Shown here piece by piece: positions 8,516 to 16,047 of a stretch of 64,000 nucleotides of DNA. Source of the stretch: an uncultured Prevotellaceae bacterium. Lineage in GTDB: Bacteria > Bacteroidota > Bacteroidia > Bacteroidales > Muribaculaceae. Below the pieces are notes generated by a model. It was given only the letters and a program-made list of their open reading frames with translations. It was not told where the DNA came from and ran no database searches. The position numbers and the translations under genes were made by a program. The DNA lies in NCBI GenBank assembly GCA_900318255.1, contig ONJX01000004.1, positions 84,860 through 148,859 on the forward strand. Reading direction: 5' to 3'. Each line of letters begins with the position of its first letter. Positions within the stretch are counted from its first letter, which is position 1.

Positions 8516-9457
8516 CTATTTACACACCCATGCCTTGCGGTGTTTCTCGGGTAGGAGCTTCTTGGCTTTAATAAGCTCTTGCTGATTATTGCTTTGAGCC
8601 ACTACCAGGTGATGGTATCCTTTGCGAGCAATGATTTTGCATTTTATGCCTTTGTGGGCATATTGCTTGGCAAGTGCCTGCGCTTGATGCTCCTTCTTGC
8701 AAGAGTTGATGACCAGGAAATAAGTTCCATTCTCGTCGCTAGGCATACCGTCATTGAAGGCCGACTCATTAGCTGAAGCGGGAGCTTCGGGCTCGATGAG
8801 GGTGATATGATTATCGGCAGCCGTAGCCTGTGCTGCGGGTTTCACGGTGATGGCAGTGGGGGGTGTCTTGACGCTGGCGATGTTCAGGCTCGCCTTGTCG
8901 ATGCCCTTGTCAACGATCACGGGAGTGGAGAGCAGCGCGCCGATGCCCACGATGGCGGCAATGGCTGCTGCCGTCCTCCAGCCATGGCTGGCGAAGATGC
9001 TGGTTGCCACTTGCTCATGCTCGTCGTTAGCTTGCGACAGAGTGGATAGTGTGGGGAATTCAAAACTGTGAAGCCCAAAGAACTCATCGCTAGCTTCGTC
9101 GATAACAGTGGGAGTGAAAATGAGTTTATTGTTCTCGTCGTTTTTGAAGACTCCCAAGCGTGAGAAAGGTACTTCGCTACCCGTTGCCAGCTGGCGGCGA
9201 AAGGCTGTCACATTATCGGCAATCACCTTGCAGGCCTCGGCATAGCTGATGTTGTGGCGTCGTGCCACCGATGTAGCGAGCAGTCCGTCGTTGTGCGCTA
9301 TGCTGGGGTTGAACGTGATGAGTCGTGATGGCCTGTTGATGCGACTATCCTGGCTACTCGAGGCTACATGGCTGGCTATCAGTGCTCCCCAGCCAGGCAC
9401 CACCACGCAGTCGCCCTGCATCATCAGGTATTCTATGTGTTGTGTGAGTGAAATCAT
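8516..9457 (-). CDS. HU (CCDC81-type) and SPOR domain membrane protein
   Basis: A 313-residue protein. Residues 1-115 resemble the HU-CCDC81 domain common in Bacteroidetes (ISLTQHIEYLMMQGDCVVVP, GWGALIAS, SRLITFNPSI, LGVFKNDENNKLIFTP). A single hydrophobic segment lies at about 174-196. The C-terminal 70 residues form a SPOR domain (GTYFLVINSCKKEHQAQALA, KGYHHLVVA), which binds denuded peptidoglycan at division sites. The arrangement suggests a membrane protein with a cytoplasmic N-terminal domain and a periplasmic SPOR domain, likely tied to cell division or envelope organisation. A -7 box TAAATTTG at 9462-9469 lies only 4 bases from the ATG, so the mRNA may be leaderless. Confidence 0.85.
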   Translation of the reverse strand: MISLTQHIEYLMMQGDCVVVPGWGALIASHVASSSQDSRINRPSRLITFNPSIAHNDGLLATSVARRHNISYAEACKVIADNVTAFRRQLATGSEVPFSRLGVFKNDENNKLIFTPTVIDEASDEFFGLHSFEFPTLSTLSQANDEHEQVATSIFASHGWRTAAAIAAIVGIGALLSTPVIVDKGIDKASLNIASVKTPPTAITVKPAAQATAADNHITLIEPEAPASANESAFNDGMPSDENGTYFLVINSCKKEHQAQALAKQYAHKGIKCKIIARKGYHHLVVAQSNNQQELIKAKKLLPEKHRKAWVCK

Positions 9458-9597
9458 AGTGCAAATTTACTGCTTTCCCACAACCCGTGCAAGGGTTGTT
9501 GATAACTTTTTTGTTACTCTCACTGCCACTCCATTTGCACCATCTGCTGTGTCCTCAAGGAGACGGTTCTTTTGAGGACATTTTTGAGGACACAATG

Positions 9598-9743
9598 TTG
9601 AGTCCACTTTAACTAGTCGCTATTTTTGGAAAAATCAAATAAAATTGCAAAAGAAGACAAATCCCAACAACTTAATATCAATAAAATAGGATTTGTTGTA
9701 ATTCGTTTAATTCGTGTGCTTTTATTTTTTTAAGTGGACTCAA
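9598..9743 (-). repeat. MITE-like element, family A, copy 2 (146 bp)
   Basis: TTGAGTCCACTTTAA at the left end and TTAAGTGGACTCAA at the right form the same terminal inverted repeat as 3600-3844. Read on the minus strand, the internal sequence (CACACGAATTAAACGAATTA, TATTTTATTGATAT) matches the left half of copy 1; the right half of copy 1 is missing here. No ORF is present. Confidence 0.65.
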
Positions 9744-9809
9744 TGCTTAAGATTACCAACACATTATGTTCTTTTTCTAAAAAAACAAGAGGCGCAACTC
9801 AATTATGAA

Positions 9810-11384
9810 CTATGAACTGTGAACTGTTTTCCACTCCTTGATGGTGCGTGCGTCGGGGTCAACGGTCACGCCCACCTTCACCTTGCGGCGCGGATCGTTC
9901 CAGTAGGGGATGAGGTAGTTCTTCTCGTCGATTTGCGCTAGCGCCTCATCGACGGTGGCCGTGGAGGAAATCTTCAGCTCGATGACATAGATTGTGGTGC
10001 GGCTTTTCATCACCACGTCGCAGCGGCCGCGGGCATTGCGCACCTCGGTGTCGGTCTTGATGCCCAAGCAGTCGAAGAGCACTTTGATAATCGTCTCAAA
10101 GTCGCGCTCGGTCTTGTTGCTCAGGTCGTAGGGCAGTGCTGCGAGATAGCTCTGCACCGCCGTGAGGGCTACATCGATGTTGTCGTTGCGCATGGCAGCT
10201 TGTGCAGCCATGAGTAGTGATGTGTTGTCATCGTCGCAAGGGTTGAGATACAGAGGCATCAGGGTGCTGTAAAGCCCTGAATATACTTCTTTGTTAGGTA
10301 TTCCTAAAGTATATATTTCGTCAATAGCATCATAGTCTTTAATAGTCAAATACCCACTCTGGTAAAGGATGTGCAGAGCACTTCTCATGTTGTCGAACGG
10401 CTGGTCAAATGAGCTCTCATAAACCTGCTTGTTCTCAATGTCGGTGAGCTTGAAGTTGTACTTGTTGAGAACCTTTATCAATGCGCTGGGCGTGGCGCTG
10501 GTAAACCAGTAGTCTTTAAGGACCTTATTTGCAAAGGTGTTGACGATGCTGAATGGGTTATACACGTCAATCATCTTAGGACCAAAGTGGTAGCCATCGT
10601 AGCGGTCGCGCAAGAGCTGCAACATCTGCTCGGGCGTCTTGTTGTGCCGCTGTGCCAGCTCCTCGATGTCTTCCTTGAAGTCCCGCTCTAGCTCCTGGGC
10701 AGTGATGCCGCACAATCCCTCCCATTGCTCAAGCATTGAGATATTGCTCAGGTTATTGATGGTGGAGAATATCGACATCTGTGAGAACTTGGTGATGCCA
10801 GTGAGAAACACAAAACGCAGGTGGTCGCCCATGCTTTTCACAGGGCCATAGAAAGAGTTGTAGATGCTTTTTATGGCAGCCAATTTCTCGGGTTCGTCAA
10901 TGACGTTGAGAACCGGCGAGTCATACTCGTCAAAGATGACCACTGCCCGCTTTCCAGTGCGCTTGTAGGCGGTTTCAATTATTCGCCTTAGACGGTCCCC
11001 ATAATTAGTCTGTGCTTCAAGCCCCACGCAGTCATATCTTTCTTCAAATACCCTAAGCAAAGATTGCAATGATTGCTCCACACCATTGGGGGTATCGCTT
11101 TTGCATTTCGACATGTCAAAATGAATCACCGGGTATTCGGTCCAGTCCTTCTCAAGCTTGTCGATGGCTAGCCCCTGGAACAGCTCTTTGTGACCCTGAA
11201 AGTAGTGGCGCAGTGTAGAGCACAGCAGCGACTTGCCGAAGCGCCTGGGGCGGCTCAGGAATATTGCGTTGCCATAGTTGTTGGCAATCTCATAAATATA
11301 CTTGGTCTTGTCAACATATACAAAACCATCTTTGATGATGCTCTCAAAGTCCTGTACTCCCACAGGAAAACGACGTGGTGCCAT
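9810..11384 (-). CDS. AAA-ATPase-like / PD-(D/E)XK nuclease-like protein
   Basis: A 524-residue protein of the AAA-ATPase-like plus DUF1703 family, which occurs in many copies in Bacteroidales. The N-terminus has the conserved FPVGVQDFESI and a P-loop-like PRRFGKSLL (about 35-45), then the Walker B-like VVIFDEYDSPV and the sensor-like FVFLTGITKFS. The C-terminal domain carries GRCDVVM and YVIELKI, the D and E-x-K residues of a PD-(D/E)XK nuclease fold. The role is unknown; defence or mobile-element functions have been suggested for the family. The frame could begin at 11420, but the ATG at 11384 fits homologous starts better. It is flanked by an 11-bp inverted repeat (9586-9596, 11496-11506). 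Confidence 0.85.
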   Translation of the reverse strand: MAPRRFPVGVQDFESIIKDGFVYVDKTKYIYEIANNYGNAIFLSRPRRFGKSLLCSTLRHYFQGHKELFQGLAIDKLEKDWTEYPVIHFDMSKCKSDTPNGVEQSLQSLLRVFEERYDCVGLEAQTNYGDRLRRIIETAYKRTGKRAVVIFDEYDSPVLNVIDEPEKLAAIKSIYNSFYGPVKSMGDHLRFVFLTGITKFSQMSIFSTINNLSNISMLEQWEGLCGITAQELERDFKEDIEELAQRHNKTPEQMLQLLRDRYDGYHFGPKMIDVYNPFSIVNTFANKVLKDYWFTSATPSALIKVLNKYNFKLTDIENKQVYESSFDQPFDNMRSALHILYQSGYLTIKDYDAIDEIYTLGIPNKEVYSGLYSTLMPLYLNPCDDDNTSLLMAAQAAMRNDNIDVALTAVQSYLAALPYDLSNKTERDFETIIKVLFDCLGIKTDTEVRNARGRCDVVMKSRTTIYVIELKISSTATVDEALAQIDEKNYLIPYWNDPRRKVKVGVTVDPDARTIKEWKTVHSS

Positions 11385-11537
11385 AATTTTTTTCTTAGCT
11401 AAGAAGCCGACAAGAGACAAGCTTACATGGCAATGGAGTTGTTGAGCTCTTTTTAATAATACTTGACTTGTCGCAATTTACCATTTCTAACATTTATTGT
11501 GTCCTCTGTCAAAAAGCTAGGACACTCTTCTCGGTTA

Positions 11538-11569
11538 CAAAGGTAATAAAAAAATTATGATTTTGCAAA
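11538..11569 (-). promoter_or_regulatory. Promoter of the AAA-ATPase-like gene
   Basis: On the minus strand, TTTG (11566-11569), a 20-nt spacer and TACCTTTG (11538-11545). The leader would be about 150 nt. Confidence 0.75.
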
Positions 11570-11572
11570 ATA

Positions 11573-11596
11573 AATGAGAATTTTTCAATTCTCATT
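11573..11596 (-). terminator. Hairpin terminator after the TPR gene
   Basis: AATGAGAATT and AATTCTCATT with a 4-nt loop, followed on the minus strand by TATTTTG. It lies just upstream of the next promoter. Confidence 0.55.
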
Positions 11597-11671
11597 CTTT
11601 TGAGCCAAATCCTGGACATGCACATCGCTGGTGCATTAAAAGGTTATTGTGGCTTGGTGGCGGTTACTGTG

Positions 11672-12595
11672 CTATTCTCCAATGGCCGCTCGTGCCTCGG
11701 TTTCGTTAAGGCCATGGGCGACGGCGAGCTTGATGTCGCGCTCCATCTCGCTGCGGTTGAAGCGCAGCTTGTTGAGCTTGGCGCGCAGCACATAGATGTA
11801 GGGGTCATCGGCGTCTAGTTCAAGGGCATTGGCAATGTCGATAGAGGCATCGTTGAGCCGCTTGGTGGCGAGGTAGCAGTCGGCGCGGTTGGCCAGTAGG
11901 GTAGCGGTGGGTCTCACGTTGATAACCTCGCTGAAGCATTGTGCTGCTTTTTCATATTCTCCGGCATGCTTGTGCAGGAAGCCTTGTCCTTGCTTGGCCA
12001 TTCCAGAATTGGGGTTGATGCGCAAGATGTCGTCAAAGTCTTTTTGAGCAGTTTTAGTGTCGCCCATGTTTAGTGCCAGCATGCCATGGGTGTAGCGCGA
12101 CTCCACGTCGCTATTGTCGATAAGCATGATGCGTTCATAATCGGCCTGAGCCAGCGCTATGCTGTCGAGTAGGATGTAGGCGGCAGCGCGGTTGTGGAGC
12201 AGTGTCACGGCATTGGGGGTGAGGTCAATAGCCATGGAGTAGTTGCTGATTGCCTCGTTGAGGCGCCCCTGGCGGCGCTGAATGGTGGCGATGTTAGAGA
12301 GCAGCAGCGAGTTGCTAGGGTTGCTGGGCTCGCTCCTGATGGCTTCGAGCAGGAAGTGCTCAGCATGTTGCCACTGCTGGGCCTTGATGCAGCGCTGTGC
12401 CGAATCCACGAGGGCAAAATACACGGTGCTGGTGTCAATGGGAATGGTATTGTCAACTGGCGGTTTCACCTTGATGGGGTCGGGCTTCATGCCTTTCTCA
12501 AATTTCATGTTCTGCTGGTTGATGGCCACTCCGGCCTGCCCCCAAGCCACAAAGGCAGCGGCAATCATTATTGCTATGTTGATAAAACGTTTCAT
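11672..12595 (-). CDS. Exported TPR-repeat protein
   Basis: 307 residues from the ATG at 12595. This start gives a signal peptide (MKRFINIAIMIAAAFVAWGQ); the 52 in-frame codons upstream are not protein-like. From about residue 60 there are roughly seven tetratricopeptide repeats (for example AISNYSMAIDLTPNAVTLLH, ESRYTHGMLALNMGDTKTAQ, DDILRINPNSGMAKQGQGFL). It is a predicted periplasmic scaffold for protein interaction; the partner is unknown. Weak promoter: a -7 box TATCTTTG lies at 12616-12623. Confidence 0.82.
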   Translation of the reverse strand: MKRFINIAIMIAAAFVAWGQAGVAINQQNMKFEKGMKPDPIKVKPPVDNTIPIDTSTVYFALVDSAQRCIKAQQWQHAEHFLLEAIRSEPSNPSNSLLLSNIATIQRRQGRLNEAISNYSMAIDLTPNAVTLLHNRAAAYILLDSIALAQADYERIMLIDNSDVESRYTHGMLALNMGDTKTAQKDFDDILRINPNSGMAKQGQGFLHKHAGEYEKAAQCFSEVINVRPTATLLANRADCYLATKRLNDASIDIANALELDADDPYIYVLRAKLNKLRFNRSEMERDIKLAVAHGLNETEARAAIGE

Positions 12596-12752
12596 TGTGT
12601 CATATTTTTTGTGGGCAAAGATAAAACTCCGAGCACTAATAGCTTGCCAAAGTTTACTATTTTTAAAAATGTTTATATTTTTGGAACACCAATGCCAGTA
12701 GGTTTTTTGCTGTGTGTAAACTAACTTGATGCCAAAAAACTTATAGTACAAA

Positions 12753-12783
12753 ATTGAGGACTGAAAAGTTTTTTATAACTTTG
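12753..12783 (+). promoter_or_regulatory. Promoter of the mscS-like gene
   Basis: TAACTTTG at 12776-12783 with ATTG (one mismatch to TTTG) 19 nt upstream. The start codon at 12809 gives a short leader. Confidence 0.6.
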
Positions 12784-12808
12784 CAATGCGAAACATAAAA
12801 GAGAAAAA

Positions 12809-13936
12809 ATGTCAATATTAAATATACTGCTTCAGGTGCCCATGGTCAATCCCGACTCGTTGCCTAAACATGCCGAGAAACTGAAGGCAATCACCGATTC
12901 CATAGCTGTCTCTCCCGAGAAGCTCCAAGAAAACCTCCAGAATTTTGAGTGGAACAGCGTGATTGCGAAGCTTGTGGATGTGGGCGTGAGCCTGGGCTTG
13001 CGGCTGGCAGCGGCAATCTTGGTGTTCATCGCGGGGCGGTTTATTGTGATAAAAGTTCACAACCTGCTGCGCAACATCATGCTTAGTCGCGATGTTGACC
13101 GCTCGCTCACCACCTTCTTGCTTAGCTTGTTTAAGATTACTTTCTTCTTTATTCTCACGATAATCGTCATCAGCATCTTGGGCATTGAGACCAGCTCGTT
13201 TATCGCAATCTTTGCCTCGGCAGGTATCGCCATTGGCATGGCCTTTAGTGGCACGTTGCAGAACTTTGCTGGTGGGGTGCTGATTTTGCTGCTCAAGCCT
13301 TATAAGGTGGGAGACTATATAGAATATGACAAGTTCAAGGGCTTTGTCAAGGAGATACAGATTTTCCACACTATTATCACAACCTACAATAACGAGTCGA
13401 TTATCATCCCCAATGGTGGACTCTCTACTGGCACTATCAACAACTATTCGCGCGAGAAATTCCGTCGAGTGGAGTGGCGGGTGTCGGTGGCTTATGGCTC
13501 TGATGTGGATGTTGCCCGCAAGGTGATTCTCGACCTTCTCGAAGCCGACGAGCGCATCCTCAAGCCTGGAAGCGAGGATGAGAACACCAATCATGGTGAC
13601 AAGAGCAAAGATTTGCCCTCTGAAGGCGAGATAAAGAAGATGCCTTGGTATAAACGCTTGTTTTATAGGCACAAGCAACGCCGTGAGCAACTCGAGGAGT
13701 GGCGCGAGGAGAAAAAGCAGGAGCTTGCGAACAAGCTGCCCAAAGTCAACTTCACGCCCTATGTCGCTCTTGAGAACCTCGACGAGAGCGCACTAGTGCT
13801 GGTGGTGAGGGCATGGTGCATTTTTGGCGACTATTGGGGTGTGCTTTACGACATTAATGAGGCGCTATATAAGCAGCTGCCAGCCCATGGCGTGCAGTTC
13901 CCATTCCCACAACTCGATGTTCACTTGAAGAACTAA
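12809..13936 (+). CDS. MscS-family mechanosensitive channel with charged insert
   Basis: A 375-residue small-conductance mechanosensitive channel. Three membrane segments lie at about 52-80, 97-122 and 127-150. The last carries the Gly/Ala-rich pore helix (FASAGIAIGMAFSGTLQNFA) and is followed by the MscS beta domain (KPYKVGDYIEYDKFKGFVKE, IIIPNGGLSTGTINNYS). A highly charged stretch at about 252-310 (KSKDLPSEGEIKK, then Arg/Glu-rich) interrupts the C-terminal domain before VNFTPYVALENLDESALVL; it is absent from E. coli MscS. The channel should open under hypo-osmotic shock. The next gene's frame begins at its stop codon. Confidence 0.93.
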   Translation: MSILNILLQVPMVNPDSLPKHAEKLKAITDSIAVSPEKLQENLQNFEWNSVIAKLVDVGVSLGLRLAAAILVFIAGRFIVIKVHNLLRNIMLSRDVDRSLTTFLLSLFKITFFFILTIIVISILGIETSSFIAIFASAGIAIGMAFSGTLQNFAGGVLILLLKPYKVGDYIEYDKFKGFVKEIQIFHTIITTYNNESIIIPNGGLSTGTINNYSREKFRRVEWRVSVAYGSDVDVARKVILDLLEADERILKPGSEDENTNHGDKSKDLPSEGEIKKMPWYKRLFYRHKQRREQLEEWREEKKQELANKLPKVNFTPYVALENLDESALVLVVRAWCIFGDYWGVLYDINEALYKQLPAHGVQFPFPQLDVHLKN

Positions 13937-13962
13937 TGATTTTAATTCCCACTTTGTTTAAG

Positions 13963-14595
13963 ATGAAAAACTTATTACGACTTATAACGCTTGCAGTGGT
14001 TGGGGCAGCTCTGGCAGGGTGTGTAGAGAGCCTCGGCAACTCGCATTTCAAGGTGGAGTGTAAAATCTCTCCGGAGCTAGGCACCGACAGCGTGTCGCTC
14101 ATGCTCGTGATGGCCGACTACAACAGCGTGCATCATGTGGCCACTGTGTCGCGCGATATCGCAAGCCAAGCCTTTGTCTTTGAGGGAAATGTAGAAACTC
14201 CCACCATCGCTTATCTCAAGTTTAGCAACGACACCACGCCCATGTTCTTTGTCGTTGAGCCAGGAGTGACGCAAATTGACATCACGCCGACGACACTGAT
14301 TATCAATGGCGGTGATGCTAATCATGATTATCTCACCTACTTGAAAGCCCGCGCAGCACTTGTCGCCGAGAGGCAAAAGCTGCATCAGGAGTATCTGAGC
14401 CATGTGGCTGCCGACTCCACCATCGAGGTGGGACTCGAGAGGCAGTATTTCTCCCGCGACAGCGCGCTCACCGACTCGCTGGAGCGCATCACCGTCGATG
14501 CAATAAATCGTGGTGACTTAACCTCGACTATAATCTTTGAGCGTTATGTAAACTCACTAACTCGCAAAAACCTACAAAATATTCATAAAAAATAA
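13963..14595 (+). CDS. DUF4369-type lipoprotein
   Basis: 210 residues from the ATG at 13963, which gives a clean lipoprotein signal (MKNLLRLITLAVVGAALAGC, Cys20). An alternative ATG at 13936 overlaps the mscS stop (TAATG) and would add nine residues. The mature region has a beta-rich DUF4369-like pattern (SVSLMLVMADY, FVFEGNVETPTIAYLKF, FFVVEPGVTQIDI), a domain usually found before thioredoxin-like domains; here no thioredoxin domain follows. The rest is helical. The function is unknown; it is probably cotranscribed with mscS. Confidence 0.75.
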   Translation: MKNLLRLITLAVVGAALAGCVESLGNSHFKVECKISPELGTDSVSLMLVMADYNSVHHVATVSRDIASQAFVFEGNVETPTIAYLKFSNDTTPMFFVVEPGVTQIDITPTTLIINGGDANHDYLTYLKARAALVAERQKLHQEYLSHVAADSTIEVGLERQYFSRDSALTDSLERITVDAINRGDLTSTIIFERYVNSLTRKNLQNIHKK

Positions 14596-14647
14596 ACGTT
14601 ATTAACTATAAAAGGCCATTTTTAGAGGCTTAATAACCTGTCAATTT

Positions 14648-14677
14648 TTTGATTATAAAAATTAATTTATATCTTTG
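14648..14677 (+). promoter_or_regulatory. Promoter of the 14716 lipoprotein gene
   Basis: TTTG (14648-14651), an 18-nt spacer and TATCTTTG (14670-14677); the spacer is one base short of the usual range. Confidence 0.6.
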
Positions 14678-14715
14678 CACTCGAAATATATTTTGAAAAT
14701 AAAAACCACACAATT

Positions 14716-15366
14716 ATGAAAAAGATTTCATCATTACTGCTCGCTATGATAATGATTCTTGCGCTGGGCAGTTGCAAGAAAGACAAACCCATGTTTGTAT
14801 ATATCGACTGCGAGACTCTTGAACTTGAGCCAAAACCTTCTCTTATTCAGGCCGATGACGATGTGAATGCATTCTATAACTCGTTTGAGAAATATTCCGA
14901 GAACAAGCACGACAAGGTGTTCTATGACATCATGAAGACCAAGCAGGTTTTTGAGGGAGGCAGCGAGGCGTGCGAGAGCGATGAGGCCGACCAGGGCGCA
15001 GTGCCTGTGAGCGAGGTTGACGGTGTGGGGGAGGTGTTGCCTAGTGGCGACTCCGACGAGGAAGGAGAATACAACTATCCTGAGCTGTTAGCTCCCAAAA
15101 ACAGCACTCCTAATTTCAAGCTCTACAAGATTACCGACAAAGGTGCTCGACAGGTGGCTCAAGATTTTATCGATAAGAAAATCAGCTTTGAGGAGTTCCA
15201 AGAAAAAGTGAAGGACAATGCCGAGATAATCTACGACAACGAGCAGCACAAGGACATCTATGAGAAAGAGTTCAATAAGTGCAAAGAGATTGACTACAAT
15301 GCCTACGTTAAGATGCGGGATAAATTCAACAAGAGTCTGCAAGCTGCACAGAAAAAAGAACAATAA
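14716..15366 (+). CDS. Lipoprotein of unknown function
   Basis: A 216-residue protein with lipoprotein signal (MKKISSLLLAMIMILALGSC, Cys20). Its charged helical segments (YNSFEKYSENKHD, FEEFQEKVKDNAEIIYDNEQ) recall the small lipoproteins at 1-3132, but it lacks their PSGxPxKDA motif. Residues about 84-120 form an acidic, Gly/Ser-rich linker. A hairpin terminator follows at 15398-15427. No function can be assigned. Confidence 0.75.
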   Translation: MKKISSLLLAMIMILALGSCKKDKPMFVYIDCETLELEPKPSLIQADDDVNAFYNSFEKYSENKHDKVFYDIMKTKQVFEGGSEACESDEADQGAVPVSEVDGVGEVLPSGDSDEEGEYNYPELLAPKNSTPNFKLYKITDKGARQVAQDFIDKKISFEEFQEKVKDNAEIIYDNEQHKDIYEKEFNKCKEIDYNAYVKMRDKFNKSLQAAQKKEQ

Positions 15367-15397
15367 TTTAATTGTTTTTGGTTTTAATAGAATTAGC

Positions 15398-15427
15398 CAT
15401 GAGGGCACCTAGCAAGGTGTCCTCATG
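15398..15427 (+). terminator. Hairpin terminator
   Basis: Perfect 13-bp stem, CATGAGGGCACCT and AGGTGTCCTCATG, with loop AGCA. There is no long T-run after it, but it sits directly behind the lipoprotein gene. Confidence 0.6.
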
Positions 15428-15471
15428 TGTTATGTGTGCTATGTTGTGAAATGAAACAATATAGAAAAAAA

Positions 15472-15833
15472 GCAGTGGAGCTGTAAGCCGGGTTATGTGG
15501 TCGGTTCCAGCTCGTGGAACCGCCGCTTGTCATTTATCTGTCTGGACGTGTCACCACGCCAGTATAGCAGCCTACCCCCCGCCAATAGACGAGCAGCCCT
15601 GACGGTGTACTTGGCCTTGCAACTCGCAGGTAGTGCGGCGCGCCACGTTGCCGTGGCACCCGGTGGGCTCTTACCCCGCCTTTTCACCCTTACCAACCCG
15701 AAGGCTGGCGGTTGTTTTCTGTCACCTTAAACCCTGAGGTCGCCCCCAGCTTCCCGTTAAGAAATGCGATGCTCTGTGTTGCCCGGACTTTCCTCAAGCA
15801 ATCAATGTTGCCAGCGACAAGCCGCTCCACTGC
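15472..15833 (-). ncRNA. rnpB: RNase P RNA
   Basis: Bacterial type A RNase P RNA, the catalytic part of the tRNA 5'-processing enzyme. On the minus strand the 5' end pairs GCAGTGGAGC with GCTCCACTGC at the 3' end (P1). The conserved P4 strand GAGGAAAGTCCGGGC lies at 15781-15795. The 3' part contains the typical AACCCGGCTTACAGC. A T-run (15465-15471) ends the transcript. A -7 box TAAATTTG is at 15846-15853. The protein partner rnpA is at 30812-31207. Confidence 0.97.
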
Positions 15834-15860
15834 ATTTAGCGGCTGCAAATTTACAAAAAA

Positions 15861-15938
15861 ATTAGTGCAAGCCGAGAGTAGAACAAAATAAAAAAAGAAG
15901 TTTTTATATTTTTTATGCCGAGGCGCCGCCTAATTTCT
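15861..15938 (-). repeat. Promoter-bearing 82-bp repeat, diverged copy upstream of rnpB
   Basis: It aligns with the repeat at 28873 over most of its length (ATTAGTGCAA-GCCGAGAG, GAACAAAATAAAAA, GCCGCCTAATTT). Its -7 box is changed to TAATTTTT, and rnpB seems to use a separate box (15846-15853) just outside the repeat. Confidence 0.6.
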
Positions 15939-16013
15939 CAAATTTTTTTCAGCAATCTTTATCTTGTAACAACATCGTAACTTGTTTTTTTTCATCGATC
16001 ACGTTACATGTAA

Positions 16014-16021
16014 TAACTTTG
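16014..16021 (+). promoter_or_regulatory. -7 box of the Na/Pi cotransporter gene
   Basis: TAACTTTG, 26 bases before the ATG; no clear TTTG at the -33 position. Confidence 0.5.
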
Positions 16022-16047
16022 CACGCCTAAACAAGCATAATTCTATA

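Noticed and set aside
12596..12751. Longer start of the TPR protein
   Set aside because: The extra 52 residues have no signal and cross the promoter-like region. The ATG at 12595 gives a signal peptide.
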